DNA of 53,526 bases. Origin: Rubripirellula sp. GTDB lineage: Bacteria; Planctomycetota; Planctomycetia; Pirellulales; Pirellulaceae. Below the pieces are notes generated by a model. It saw nothing but the letters and a program-made list of their open reading frames with translations, had not been told where the DNA came from and ran no database searches. Both the position numbers and the translations under genes were made by a program. Location: positions 159,924 through 213,449 of the forward strand of contig JAAXJB010000039.1 of NCBI GenBank assembly GCA_012270065.1, read 5' to 3'. Positions within the stretch are counted from its first letter, which is position 1; every line of letters starts with the position of its first letter. Positions 38,101 through 46,384 of this stretch are shown piece by piece.

Positions 38101-41100
38101 CTGGCAAACGAACCCGGAAACCTGCGTCTCTGACGTTCGTGCTGTAATCGTCCTGCAACTGGGACAACAGTACCGTCTCAGTCGCACTGCCGGTCACAAC
38201 TGCACCTACAACACTACTCCCATCAACCGTGATTTGCGGTAACGTATCCAGAGTGAATACCTGATCATCAAACGATAACTGGATCACAAAATCATCGGTT
38301 GACTCACGCTCGAGCAGAATACTTTCGGTAGTCCCCAATTCAGCCGGATAAGCAGTAATCATCGCTGCCCGGACAGCAGCTGCCGGGTTGAGCTTGAAAT
38401 CTTCAACAGGAACAGCAATCGGATCTTCGAAACCCGTCAGTGTGAGCAGCAGTTCTCCATCGGTTGCATCTTCAATGGCCTGATCGATAGTCAATAGCTG
38501 AACAGGCAGCGGCTGACTTGCAATCGTGAGCGGCTGGGCGGCATCGGACGGCATGGAAGCGGCGGGAGTCACCGCTGCCGGGGTCGTCTCGGCAAGATTG
38601 GATTCATGCGAGGTGGCCCCAACGACGCCGTTGGCGTTGATGAGTTCAACCACGGAATCCAACCGACTGCCCGCCATGTCGATGTCAAGGAACACCTCCG
38701 TTCCGCTCTCGGCCATGAACGAGTAGACATCAAGGTCGTCGCGTTGAGCCACCGTACCATTGACAATGAAACCAAGACGCCGGTTCTCATCGCCAGACTG
38801 GAGATCGGGGGCTATTTCCCCGAGGAATTGGGACTGACCCGGGATCGCATTGGTATCAACAAAACCGGACCGAAGGGGCTCACTTTCAGCAAACGCAGCA
38901 ACATTGCGATCATCAGCTGCCTCACGAACAACAACACCATCCCAAAGCCCCGCTTCAAAGTCGAACAACGGTGGTGCTACGGCGGGGTCACGCGACAACA
39001 ATTCAAGGAACGTCGTCACTCTGGCCGTGTTTGAGATCGCATCCGTATCCCAAGCGAAAGCTGTGGTGACGTCATTGGGACCATATTGCTGACCAAAGAC
39101 TGGATCAGCACTCGCTGGCAGATCGTCAAAATCGATTTCGCCAGCGACGCTGAATGTCTGCGTTCCGGCATCAATCGCGTTCTCCAACTCAGGGAACTGG
39201 TCTGCCGCCCAGCCAGCGTAAGATGCGTTGACCAGATTAATTCCGTCTTCGGTGTAGTATCCACCCTGCGAGAAACCAATTCTTCGAACGCCATCGAGCG
39301 TAAAGGCCCGGAAACCTTCGGCGCCTGGAATGCCAGTCGTGACCAGGATGTCATCTGAAATCCCCTCAACATCCTCATCCAGATAAGAAACAACCTGAAT
39401 GTTGCCCAACGTTGCTTGCCCACTGTCCAAATCGAGAGTGGTCACCAAACGACTGACGCCGTCCTCAAACGATGACGTTGCAATCCACGAGACAACTCCG
39501 TTAGGACCAGCAAAGGTACCCCGGCTTTCGACAACATCGTCACCAACCAGCGTCGCAGGCTGTGTGATCGTCGTATCACTCAGTCTTTCGACGCCAGTGG
39601 CCGTTGTGACGAACGTACTGTATGCGAAGATGTAATCCTGATTGATCAGGATGGTGCTGGTGGAGAGGTCTTCAACGGTTACTCCAGAGCCTGAAACGTC
39701 TCCCGCGTCAGCGATCGTGGCCTCGAAGTAGCCGGGTAGATTGACATCAACATCGTTGTCGATTGTCAGTCCCCGATTTACCTCTGGGCCGGTTGGCAAT
39801 ACGGGCAGACCACCGATGCCGCCGTTGACCAGGTCATCGAAGGCAATCCCGTCACCATTGGTATCACGCTGTGATCTGCCCTCAAGGGTGAATCCTGCAC
39901 CTACGGTGTCATCCGCCAGCGTCGTCAGAACCACTGGAAAATCAGGGTGACCCAGCATTTGCAGACTGCCACCAATTCGATCCGCAATATCGACGAACTG
40001 CTGGTCACCGCTCAAAAGGCTGCCACCAATTACCAGCCCGGCATTTTCGTTCTCGTCGCTCTCGAACTTGACGACAAGACTTCCCCTTGCATCACTCTCA
40101 AGTCGCAGACCACCGTGGATGTGTTTATTAGGAACTTCAATCGCATCGCGGACGATGTGAACGATATCAACATCATCCATAACCCCAGCGGTCGCCAATT
40201 GCCCACCACGGACGATCAGTCCATTGAGTCCGTTATCCTGAAGCTCGTTGCCTTGAACCAAAGGCCCTGAATTTCCGACAACAGACAACGCATCAATTCC
40301 ACCGGTAGCACGGCCCGAATCAACTACCTCGGCAGCAGAGAAGGAATTGATGTCGACGGAAATGGCGGCGGCCGCATTATCAACAAACTCGTTGTTTACG
40401 ATCACCGGTTGCGATGCACGAACAAAGATAGTCGCATCCCCGTTGTCCAATCGACCAACTCGATCTCCATTGTTCTGGCCGCGGCCATCGGCATTCAGTT
40501 CAAGGCGGGTATTGGCAAGACGCAGATCCGCCTGCTGCACCTCAATGGCATTGAAAGAAGCAAACCCACCCTCGATCCGGGTCGTTCCACCCGCACCGGC
40601 GATAACCGCCTGATCAATACTCGCTGACGCAGTCTGGCCAACGTAGATTCCACCCCAGTCACCCGGTGTTAAAGTCGCTTCTTCAGGGCGATCATTTGTG
40701 TTAAACGTACCACCGCCACCATATCGCTGGTCTTCCAGCGAGGTGAATATCACCGGAACACCCGGAATGCCCTCAGCGATCAGGTTGCCACCGAATCGTG
40801 CTTCAATTCGAGAACCATCAATCTTGACGACCGTGCCAGGGTCAATGACCAGACTGGCATCAGGGCGGCTGCGCAAAACACTTTCGGCAGTTGACAGCAA
40901 GGTCGTTCCTGCTGCCGCGCGATCCACCGCAACCGTATCTGTTGCATTCAGTTCCTGAACCAGCAGATAGTCGCCGACAATATCCTCACCACCTGGAACC
41001 GGTGTAACATCCGCCCGGTACAAGCGTCGACTGATGTAACCACTTTCACTGCTGACCGCTGGCAATTGATCCAGCTGAACGCCGCCTGTTGCCGACAGTT

Positions 41101-44100
41101 CGATCGAGACTGTTGGCAAGCTTGATGCTGACTCAAGTCCATTACCATCGACATTGGTAATTCGATACACATAGCTGCCTGCGGGAACATCGCCCACCGG
41201 GGTATCACTCAAACGCACCAGCAGAGACGAGGGAGCTGTTGACTGCAACACAGGGCCACCGGGTGTGCCTTCGATTCGCAGCGTCTCGGTGAGAACAATG
41301 GGTATATCGCCGTCATCAAATCGAGCCGCCGTGGAAATTGTTTCCAGCGTATCGCCCGCCCGCGTCCGCACTCGGACAAACAGCCCGTTGATCGTATTGT
41401 CTACGATCGTGTTTCCCCAAATATTGGGACCGACCCGATCATAATCGGGTGAGAATGATCCGCCAGCCTGGTAAGAAGGATCAGTGAATCTTGTCTCACT
41501 GAAGGTATCTGGTGTCGCTGCAATGGCAGCATCAGCACTCTCCGTGATCGACGAATTGATAATCGTCGGGCGAGTTACAGCCATGTCAATCGGAGAAACA
41601 ACAACGGGTTGGCCACCGATCAATACCTGACCACCACCATAACGGATATCGGCATGCTGAATGTGGTTGAGGAATACACCTTCCAGTTCGGTGTTTCGGC
41701 GCGATTCATCTTCAACGTCAAGATCCCCACGCAGATCGATTCCGCCCCACTCGCCTGCTGCTGGATTTGCACCAGTCGTATTTCCATTTCCGACGGAATC
41801 ATCGTTGATGCTGGTCAGGAATACACTCCCGGGAATGATCGCATTCAGAGAATCACGAGCGGGAAGACCACTATCAGTAATGATGCTCGGGGTACCCAGA
41901 ACCTGCAGTGAGCCACCACTTTGATCTTGAAGCGACGCGCTGCCAACGCCGATTCGGCTGCGACTCATTTTCAGAATCGCACCCGAGTCGATTACCAATC
42001 GGACGCCCTTGGGAACATCCAGAGTTGTCCCATCAGGAAGTGGCACGCCATTGGACGTGAAGCCTATCTGGTAGCTGTAATTGTCAGACAGCGTTTCCAT
42101 CTGACCATCGGTGCCACCATTACCCAGAACACGGATCGTCATGCCTTCAGTCGCGGCGGCAATCGCCTGGTCAATTTCCCGATACGGATTGCTGACCGTG
42201 CCGAGATTCCCCAAAGCAGAGGTCGCGGCCTTATCGACGTAAAGCGTGTCGTTTACATCGCTGGGAACAAACCAGAAGTTGAATACATCCCCCGGCCGGC
42301 CATCACCGTCGCCATCCAAAGCGACCCCGGTCGTGTCCGTGAGACCACCGACCTGACTGGGCTGAAAATCCAGCAACAGCTCGTAACTGCCTTCCGTCAG
42401 TCCACCGAATCCGGTTCCTTCAATGGTCGGATCATAATTCTCGTTTCCACGAGCGCTGACGCCCACCATGTACGTACCAGCATTGACCTCCAAATCGAGC
42501 AACGAGTCATTACTGAAATAATCATCGTTCGATGCGATTTCTTCAAAAGCACCATCTTGACCGAGTTGATAAACGCGAATGACTGTATCGAGCAGACTGG
42601 GAGTGCCAAGTCGCTCTGCGACGGTTTCCACTGCGAGCTTGCCACTGGTTGGCACTTCAAATCGGTAAAGATCGATATCAGTGCTGTCTGGCCGATACAA
42701 ATATTGGCCATGAACAATATCTGCAACGCTTGGAAACGCCGCTTCATTATCGGTTCCCGGTGCGAAAATGAAATCAGAACTCTGTGTCACAGGCTGAGGC
42801 AAGTCATCGGCGTAGCCGTACCCAAGCAGTTGACCTACCGCGAACATCCCACCACGAAAGAACTCACTGCCGAACGCGTCATCATCGGACTCATCAAAAT
42901 CCTGAAAATCCATGACGGCGAGATCATCAATGCCGTCTCCATTGCGGTCACGCGTGGCAACGGCCAGGCCACCATCGCCGCTCACGGCAGTCTCATCGGC
43001 ACCATAAAGATCGCCGACCGCAATTGACATGAATGCATCACTGGTTGGAGCACCTTCAACCTCCATGAAGCTGATTCCCAGGTACTCGCTGTACTGGGTC
43101 ATCACCTCACGGATGCGTTCTTTCTGCTGCTCACTGATCACATTGAAGTAAGTAAGATCTTCTTCAATCCCGGGAGAGGTAGGATCGTCACCCAACCACG
43201 ACGAGACAAAGTCGTACTGGATCACGGAAATGCCATCAACGGCATCGGCCCCGTTACGCAGATAATCCAGTGGCACGGTGCGTTCCAGACGCGACGGATC
43301 GTCCGCTCGAATTTCTCTCACACCTTCAACATCCGGTCCTGGCAAGTCCAATCCGAACGGCGTTGTGTTGAAAATCTCACTGTTGAGACGCACCGATGTT
43401 GTCTCTGTCGCACTGACAGGATCGACCATCACGCTCGACACGTCGAAAGCCGTGGCGAAAGAATCACCCGGCTCCTGCGTGACTGGATCGAGTGGAACCT
43501 CCAAAGGCTCCACATAGGGTTCGTAAACTTCGTCTCCAGGATCTCTAGCGATATCCGCGCCCACCCGCAGTCTCGCGGCTCCGGTCAAAAACTCCGGATT
43601 CAGTGGATCAGGGTGAACAATCCGTGCCAGCGGACTTCCGAAATCGAGTGTAACGATGTTCGTCGTGCTGCTGTAAGTAATTCCCTGTGGCTGAACCAGG
43701 ATATCGTCGGTATTGTTCGCCGTATCCTGAGTGAAGATCAACGCGTAATAACTTGGGTCAACTGCGCGTGCAGGATCGAGCGTGTCGTTGTTGAAATAGA
43801 TTTCTATCGTGCCAACCGCAGGTTCAAGATCGCCATTGGCGTTCCTCTTGACGGGCTCTGGTACGACTGCAGCAACTTTTGGCCCAAGATTGACACTGAA
43901 CTGCTGGCTGAAATCAGTTCCATTCTGAAACAACTCGCCATCCAGATTCCGCAGGGCACCGGGTCCACTGCCTGTGATATCGATCTGGTAAAGATCATCC
44001 TCGAGAGGTGCAGCAAAGCGGAATACAACTTCTCGGGAGGAATTTCCGAAACCTATGAATCCGGGCTCGACCGCTACATCCGCAACGCCGCTCAGAGCCA

Positions 44101-45076
44101 AAACTGATGGCAGCGCAAGCGATGCCCCAATCAACGTCTGCAGATCACCTTGCTGGAATGAAGCCGAGACCAGCGCGGAGGCAGCCGGATTGTTGTTGAT
44201 GGAATTCAGAAACTCCTGTGCACTGGTCTCATTACCAGGGGTACTGTTGAGTTGCACGCGGATGGACTTGTCATTGACAACAATCACAGGAGACGCGGGT
44301 CCCCCAAAATTGCGCTGCTCAAACTCCAACTCAATCCCCAGTCCGTCCGGACCGGGTGTCTGGGCAACGAACCGAACCTGCACAGAACCATTGGTTCCAA
44401 AGTCGGTTACTGCTTCAGCCGAATTCGCACCCTGCAATGTCACATTCAGACCACTGCCGATCTGCTGACCAAATGGTGAAAGGGAAGATCCTGTGACCTG
44501 GATGACCTCAAGCAATGCAGAGGCAGATGAGTCAGCGGCGACGCTGGAGATCAAATCCTGCATCGTCGTTTCGGCAGCGGGATTACCGCTCACCTCGATT
44601 CCAACAATGTTGTCCGTGACCGTAATGACCGGAGTTGTCACTAACGCCAGCGGATTGGACGTGAACTGAACCTCAATCCCGTTCCCGACGCTACCGGCTT
44701 CCACCGCCCTGAACTCAACGCTCAATGCGTTCTGGGTACCCAGATCACTGATCGCAGTGGCAGTATCAAACGCACCACCCTCACCAGCTTGTGTGATGCG
44801 GATCGCTGACAGCGTATTGGGATCCAGATTGGCTTCATCGTCAAACTGAAAAACCAGCTCACGCGGTGATACGCTCAGTACAGTGCCTTCATCGAGCAGT
44901 GAGCCCTCGTTGGGTTGGATTCCCGAAACCTCGGGACCAGCCAGCAATTGCCGCTGTTCCAAAGATTCTGACAACAGACGTCGTTCCATACGGCGACGCT
45001 TGTCACGAAGTCGCCCGCTGGTTTTGCGGTCGCCTTTGCGGAGAACGTTGCGAACACTCGAGTCACGGAGAGTCAT
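29192..45076 (-). CDS. Giant 5294-residue LEPR-XLL surface protein (pseudo-metzincin, PPC, beta-helix, GEVED, dockerin)
   Basis: Start ATG 45076, preceded by AGAGG at 7 nt. LEPR-XLL lies at about 38-48 (ESLEQRQLLAG) after a basic N-terminus. Residues about 640-760 resemble the protease domain of related planctomycete giants, but the zinc motif HEIGHLLGLGH is replaced by FAVGQLLGYGY (about 745-755): all ligands and the Glu are lost. PPC-like beta domains follow (about 799-880, DIDLYRFEVPTSG; 2107-2146; 2460-2520; 3626-3670). Parallel beta-helix regions lie at about 960-1700 and 4066-4400 (NIWGNTIVDNTINGLFV, VRIVNN-type turns). Many repeats of a TFEFD-ending motif fill the middle. A GEVED domain (about 4957-5115, GEVEDWALTVE) and a C-terminal dockerin pair (5130-5205) with SGSGEGE close it. 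Probably secreted and calcium-dependent; function unknown. Confidence 0.93.
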   Translation of the reverse strand: MTLRDSSVRNVLRKGDRKTSGRLRDKRRRMERRLLSESLEQRQLLAGPEVSGIQPNEGSLLDEGTVLSVSPRELVFQFDDEANLDPNTLSAIRITQAGEGGAFDTATAISDLGTQNALSVEFRAVEAGSVGNGIEVQFTSNPLALVTTPVITVTDNIVGIEVSGNPAAETTMQDLISSVAADSSASALLEVIQVTGSSLSPFGQQIGSGLNVTLQGANSAEAVTDFGTNGSVQVRFVAQTPGPDGLGIELEFEQRNFGGPASPVIVVNDKSIRVQLNSTPGNETSAQEFLNSINNNPAASALVSASFQQGDLQTLIGASLALPSVLALSGVADVAVEPGFIGFGNSSREVVFRFAAPLEDDLYQIDITGSGPGALRNLDGELFQNGTDFSQQFSVNLGPKVAAVVPEPVKRNANGDLEPAVGTIEIYFNNDTLDPARAVDPSYYALIFTQDTANNTDDILVQPQGITYSSTTNIVTLDFGSPLARIVHPDPLNPEFLTGAARLRVGADIARDPGDEVYEPYVEPLEVPLDPVTQEPGDSFATAFDVSSVMVDPVSATETTSVRLNSEIFNTTPFGLDLPGPDVEGVREIRADDPSRLERTVPLDYLRNGADAVDGISVIQYDFVSSWLGDDPTSPGIEEDLTYFNVISEQQKERIREVMTQYSEYLGISFMEVEGAPTSDAFMSIAVGDLYGADETAVSGDGGLAVATRDRNGDGIDDLAVMDFQDFDESDDDAFGSEFFRGGMFAVGQLLGYGYADDLPQPVTQSSDFIFAPGTDNEAAFPSVADIVHGQYLYRPDSTDIDLYRFEVPTSGKLAVETVAERLGTPSLLDTVIRVYQLGQDGAFEEIASNDDYFSNDSLLDLEVNAGTYMVGVSARGNENYDPTIEGTGFGGLTEGSYELLLDFQPSQVGGLTDTTGVALDGDGDGRPGDVFNFWFVPSDVNDTLYVDKAATSALGNLGTVSNPYREIDQAIAAATEGMTIRVLGNGGTDGQMETLSDNYSYQIGFTSNGVPLPDGTTLDVPKGVRLVIDSGAILKMSRSRIGVGSASLQDQSGGSLQVLGTPSIITDSGLPARDSLNAIIPGSVFLTSINDDSVGNGNTTGANPAAGEWGGIDLRGDLDVEDESRRNTELEGVFLNHIQHADIRYGGGQVLIGGQPVVVSPIDMAVTRPTIINSSITESADAAIAATPDTFSETRFTDPSYQAGGSFSPDYDRVGPNIWGNTIVDNTINGLFVRVRTRAGDTLETISTAARFDDGDIPIVLTETLRIEGTPGGPVLQSTAPSSLLVRLSDTPVGDVPAGSYVYRITNVDGNGLESASSLPTVSIELSATGGVQLDQLPAVSSESGYISRRLYRADVTPVPGGEDIVGDYLLVQELNATDTVAVDRAAAGTTLLSTAESVLRSRPDASLVIDPGTVVKIDGSRIEARFGGNLIAEGIPGVPVIFTSLEDQRYGGGGTFNTNDRPEEATLTPGDWGGIYVGQTASASIDQAVIAGAGGTTRIEGGFASFNAIEVQQADLRLANTRLELNADGRGQNNGDRVGRLDNGDATIFVRASQPVIVNNEFVDNAAAAISVDINSFSAAEVVDSGRATGGIDALSVVGNSGPLVQGNELQDNGLNGLIVRGGQLATAGVMDDVDIVHIVRDAIEVPNKHIHGGLRLESDARGSLVVKFESDENENAGLVIGGSLLSGDQQFVDIADRIGGSLQMLGHPDFPVVLTTLADDTVGAGFTLEGRSQRDTNGDGIAFDDLVNGGIGGLPVLPTGPEVNRGLTIDNDVDVNLPGYFEATIADAGDVSGSGVTVEDLSTSTILINQDYIFAYSTFVTTATGVERLSDTTITQPATLVGDDVVESRGTFAGPNGVVSWIATSSFEDGVSRLVTTLDLDSGQATLGNIQVVSYLDEDVEGISDDILVTTGIPGAEGFRAFTLDGVRRIGFSQGGYYTEDGINLVNASYAGWAADQFPELENAIDAGTQTFSVAGEIDFDDLPASADPVFGQQYGPNDVTTAFAWDTDAISNTARVTTFLELLSRDPAVAPPLFDFEAGLWDGVVVREAADDRNVAAFAESEPLRSGFVDTNAIPGQSQFLGEIAPDLQSGDENRRLGFIVNGTVAQRDDLDVYSFMAESGTEVFLDIDMAGSRLDSVVELINANGVVGATSHESNLAETTPAAVTPAASMPSDAAQPLTIASQPLPVQLLTIDQAIEDATDGELLLTLTGFEDPIAVPVEDFKLNPAAAVRAAMITAYPAELGTTESILLERESTDDFVIQLSFDDQVFTLDTLPQITVDGSSVVGAVVTGSATETVLLSQLQDDYSTNVRDAGFRVRLPGELGTRNLYHVRVRSSNTTDPLDFATLNDPSMVRDGLTYGGYELQIRLQEENERAGTQIRLSDVRFATTGLQIIGQPLHSPLLGEDYETTASNDSLAEAQPLGLHNVAGDLVAPAGPLQSDKLAKSFSGRIDSATDVDWYRFDVTYQNITRDDAAMYLSTVFDLDYASGFARADMALYVFNGNGELVLMGNDSNIAEDLPSSALGNSTDDLARGSAAVQDPFIGAAELAEGTYFVAVANQQQVPLPLDQFFNANSLNPLLRVEPIDSVKRIVEDRIGSVGGGTGDNTETPLLFDADSIQTHSFDDTLLYVNTATGLLLVNPATGVQYGTIGGLGARIDDVAFRANGELFGYTENGGTDVSAEYVRIDTGDGSLTVIGTMGMETRHRGTDPEEPLLTEVSNDGFQVNGLTIRDFEGAERGFLIGERASLQLGLDYIENVLYEFDDATGEILGPVVDIPVTDAGAGTVPREIGQINTTANTTFANQLGITNATEVNSNGIAVPSLFDGDFFTLSNVTDFVTFEFDQGYSLFADGAQPVRDGDGVVVDGVKFEFETAQRLQLTEVSPLGLLTEGTTISIEDSEGVTTFEFVRLADPAEGNIGIAIVDAIGTPLTANVITADLVAQINANVNDVDVIAVDDEVHFSEPAISLTTLGPGVSIVGSSGLSDPAAILVDISSTVGQEDLIAVLADAIRGQGMAVSAKGAQLSLPNAVSLTVQPDPATTPSALTITGTPGVAAGNVPITLRPTDTVDVVASRIATAVQQANLAGDLPNVTAVPNGRSMTILGGFVGDSTGNLTAGGLPNGGTITGIELVNDRLYAISDTGGLYEVSAAELNVSEGNAEVGTYVATATDLIGINFTGLRAGPMSVEDGVFSDVLFGVTANGDIHAFNTRGELQPVFSGGRTMVSTGIAGALGLDFATVDFNLWHTTETRGGAADPGHGIPALPNGTREAVAGGTSLAFNYENAAFAGNFPSASEQPVAEVRTDGTAVEASFNVPGGARGVVETNAFSLEPYSAADKPTLYYNYFAANDGSDDRLRVYVITESGAQHLVTSNTLTRGADVEDDEFDDPAEEGQYDDSIDVSVQQSFDNTGSWRQARVDLSSFAGMENLQLRVEYSTGGTALSSSDALRTVSGKILANTVDREFIVEGSQITADAETFVMQLAPVVTVPSGSELAELYTDPAEVALITIDGQEYLLNDGTRAPTALQIDIDLLAGTEPGTTLGDLNATQVASAITAAINANLPANQVVSGLALSDPEDVPPAVGRNDFLYEATSLPYEGGNLTIQGSGRLGTLNGVNPPTNVDDVDLLRLNVRAGTVVAVDLDLLADDLAQTPLDSVIRFFDSEGNELSGLPNPAEDTVELTAPADGLIYIGFSGVGNGSYDPRIELSAQAGQMGTYDATISLTVPSVYQSDENVIEFAGGQQDITVSQPGLFSVIESSASDAIDVPVSRFMSAGEIAEQVQRAVANRFVGGDTSYLPTSGPSLRLPGFSIVDPGPFSSQDERHGEQFATGAIAGARDNAHEGVYLDDFIIAPAERGEIVTGSNVVDTPFTTDLRPAFSTPADPTSGLVTGSYSVEIRDSSEYVRSIDSTQFRAFDSNERLSESVAITALGAAELRDGDTFTLSDGRAEVVFEFEQVELGNGVQPGRVPVPFTLEKSDLISGFARPETAAEVARSIATAINRSDVQAVLQIPAMPAGGVDSTEGNRIDLVGDVIVGNPDAALASVEQARFRGDQNRARDSQGVVLVENSRFLFNEDHGIVIDHGFAAEVDGQITPVITRYPRDLVELNTENLASGVVVQSNVIAFNDLGGLRIVGVPQGADETARDPVWYDRIVNNTIIGGDISPGRTSPPESFNGILFPSGVVSFADSVVDYDPNAGGVPPITIHQDPSNALGVPDAPGIGAEPDVGDTTVSLGFGGTLTLQFVDNLLAGSGNSQPDLVVFESGEIESVRVEISRDGSTFFDVGVVGGLANSLDIDAYGFGVQDRFAFVRVTDLRQGDPNSTSAGADIDAIGAISSASVEAYTPGGIGVELTGNAAPVLLNNVISNSDVGISLDPNYGLPLLGGNSYYRNTQNVTTDASVGQFAQELTDAEVVFVGAPTLVFAPASNASIIDSSIDSLEDRASLTAVKNPLGLSPSPILAPQFDVNGQLRVDDPTVQTPNGLGEQVFKDRGAFDRGDVVGPRVVLLTPRAPSLGPDAGVAEVRGDIPQFFEVQLIDGIAPADVVPGTGIDDYSISSQSVLLLKDGVAQVEGVDYRFGYHPSTNVIRLTPIAGVWEPASTYVIRMIDATDAIVSANDGVTYRDGERLNIMDLEGNTTTFEYETGLTLDINPLLIDLGLADGLTIAVFDGSSTVTFELDDNDVSDELNTTIPIPSTVDLLAASISDAINASSLNLTSNSTGNLVQILGSDPLSSATPSAALISVQGEIGVSPGFGLRIPNDGTGISATLEEGQTFSVRQGSLNNITFEFDSDNNVESNDAGVPNTAIPFSEVSTLDSLADAIALAIGNAPLGLNPFNVGSGQITLGGDANYSVDLSQTVLTQIGVPGEAASVPVVIEIDSSDDENAVRIAAAIESAAIPEVVVSVVDRKIFLEGTSSVSGVGAVEVIPVRDEVGNLLQSNQANGRTELVIYVGGGFDYGDAPSPYVTSVVDGGPRHGVDPSFALSPIGSDRAITADSEPRLDNLDEDNGVLVTNSLVAGFTGNFQISVTNDDNRDFYVDAWFDWDQSGTFDADEVTRYGSVLAPGIIPIASGDTTISVAIPSDTALGEVYSRFRLSEVASLGPNGDVASGEVEDWALTVEANPFQNQAMSTDVNGSGATTPIDGLQVINALARNNTTNIFLDVLPLPEDLPAFPDVNGDGRVSPSDALDVIDYLASIYNSGSGEGEASTYVPVAGGVMASGATALGDDLLRREAQQTAVDLQQQESKSSVSVFDSPAVVDLDEVVDSLAIDTASARDAQETNSLDDLFASL

Positions 45077-45565
45077 CAAGCAGCCTCTGTATTCAAGGTG
45101 CCAAATTCAATTGGCAATCGTGTTAAACAACTCCACTGCCTTCCTTGTGCGATGGAGCTGTCATCGGTGTAAATTTCGGGTCCTGCCGGGCACCTGCGGG
45201 TGTCCAACCGGTGATTTATTGAAAAAAGACGATGGTCAAATGATCAATCTGTTCAATGGATTCCTCTGCCAAAGCCAGCGTAGGAGTGTAATTGGACAGC
45301 GTAATTAAGCAACGAAAATCGTCTGTGGTACTGGGTTTAGGTCAGTTTGGCGCGGTTGTAGGTGGTATTACGGCACGGTCCCGCTCCAGCCGTCTTTGAC
45401 GGATGACTCGGGGCAAAAGTTCCGGTCTTGCAAGGTTTGACGTCGGGTTGATACCGTCCGGACGATAACCACCCTTGAATTTGGATAAAACTAGCTCCCA
45501 ACCGAGTGAACAAACCCCCTCTTCGGAGCTATTTAACTGCCACCCGCGTCAGGAAGACACGAAAA
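45077..45565. other. Divergent intergenic region, giant surface protein / TPR lipoprotein
   Basis: About 490 nt between two divergent genes. It contains a 7-bp hairpin near 45187-45204 without a T run. No small gene or known RNA family is visible. Promoters for both genes must lie here, but none matches the consensus well. Confidence 0.4.
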
Positions 45566-46384
45566 ATGGCCCGTCTGAACCTAGTTCGTCACCAAACCTC
45601 AGGCTCACTTAATACCTTCGGCAGTCGATGGGTAAATCGAGCACAGATCCGCGCTCCTTTCAGAATTTTTGTTCTTGCCTTGCCCGCAAGCTTGCTGCTG
45701 ACAGCCGCAGGCTGCCAATGGGCCGCCAGCGGCCACAATACGACTGGGACGCAACTTTATGAGCAAGGGCAGTACACAGCAGCCCTGCAGCGGTTTCAGA
45801 AGGTAATTGCTACCGATCCGCAAAACGCTGACGGTTATTACAACCTTGCGGCCACCACCCACCGACTTGGCAACCAAAGAGGCGATCGCGAGATGCTGAC
45901 GCAAGCCGAGTCTCTCTACAACCAGTGTCTCGATCATGATCCTGACCATCTGGAATGCCATCGTGGATTGGCGGTTCTGCTCGTGGATACAGGCCGAAAT
46001 GACCGTGCATTTGCCTTGATGAAGAACTGGGCGACGCAGAACCCTGCCAATGCAGAAGCCAGAATCGAATTGGCGCGGCTCTATGAGGAAGCCAATGATC
46101 CTGACACAGCCATGAAATATCTCGAGGACGCGGTTCAAAAAGATGCCAATAACCCGCGTGCCTGGCTGGCGCTTGCCAAATTACGCCAACAATCCGGTGA
46201 TTTGCAGCAGGCGCTGCGCAACTACCAGCAAAGCCTCGCCATCAACCCGGCTCAGCCCATGGCGGCGGCAGAGGTTGCCAAGCTGAACCATCAGATCAGT
46301 GGTAACGCCCAGGCAACATCAGTACCGGGACAGACGCAGATCGCTGCCCCTAACTATGGCGGTGGCTTTTTGAACAGGTATTAA
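45566..46384 (+). CDS. TPR-repeat lipoprotein
   Basis: A 272-residue protein from ATG 45566, with AGGAAG 10-12 nt upstream; a GTG at 45506 would lengthen it by 20 residues. The N-terminal 30 residues are polar and basic. A hydrophobic stretch then ends in the lipobox LTAAGC with Cys50, so it is probably lipid-anchored in the envelope. Four to five tetratricopeptide repeats follow (for example LYEQGQYTAALQRFQKVIATD, in part; YYNLAATTHRLGN; ARLYEEANDPDTAMKYLEDA; LAKLRQQSGDLQQALRNYQQ). The C-terminus is short and polar. It resembles generic TPR lipoproteins that act as assembly or interaction platforms; the partner is unknown. glyS follows 313 nt downstream. Confidence 0.88.
   Translation: MARLNLVRHQTSGSLNTFGSRWVNRAQIRAPFRIFVLALPASLLLTAAGCQWAASGHNTTGTQLYEQGQYTAALQRFQKVIATDPQNADGYYNLAATTHRLGNQRGDREMLTQAESLYNQCLDHDPDHLECHRGLAVLLVDTGRNDRAFALMKNWATQNPANAEARIELARLYEEANDPDTAMKYLEDAVQKDANNPRAWLALAKLRQQSGDLQQALRNYQQSLAINPAQPMAAAEVAKLNHQISGNAQATSVPGQTQIAAPNYGGGFLNRY

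Noticed and set aside
41921-43027. 368-codon plus-strand frame
   Set aside because: Antisense to the 5294-residue giant; no homology pattern, while the minus frame has recognisable PPC and beta-helix motifs.
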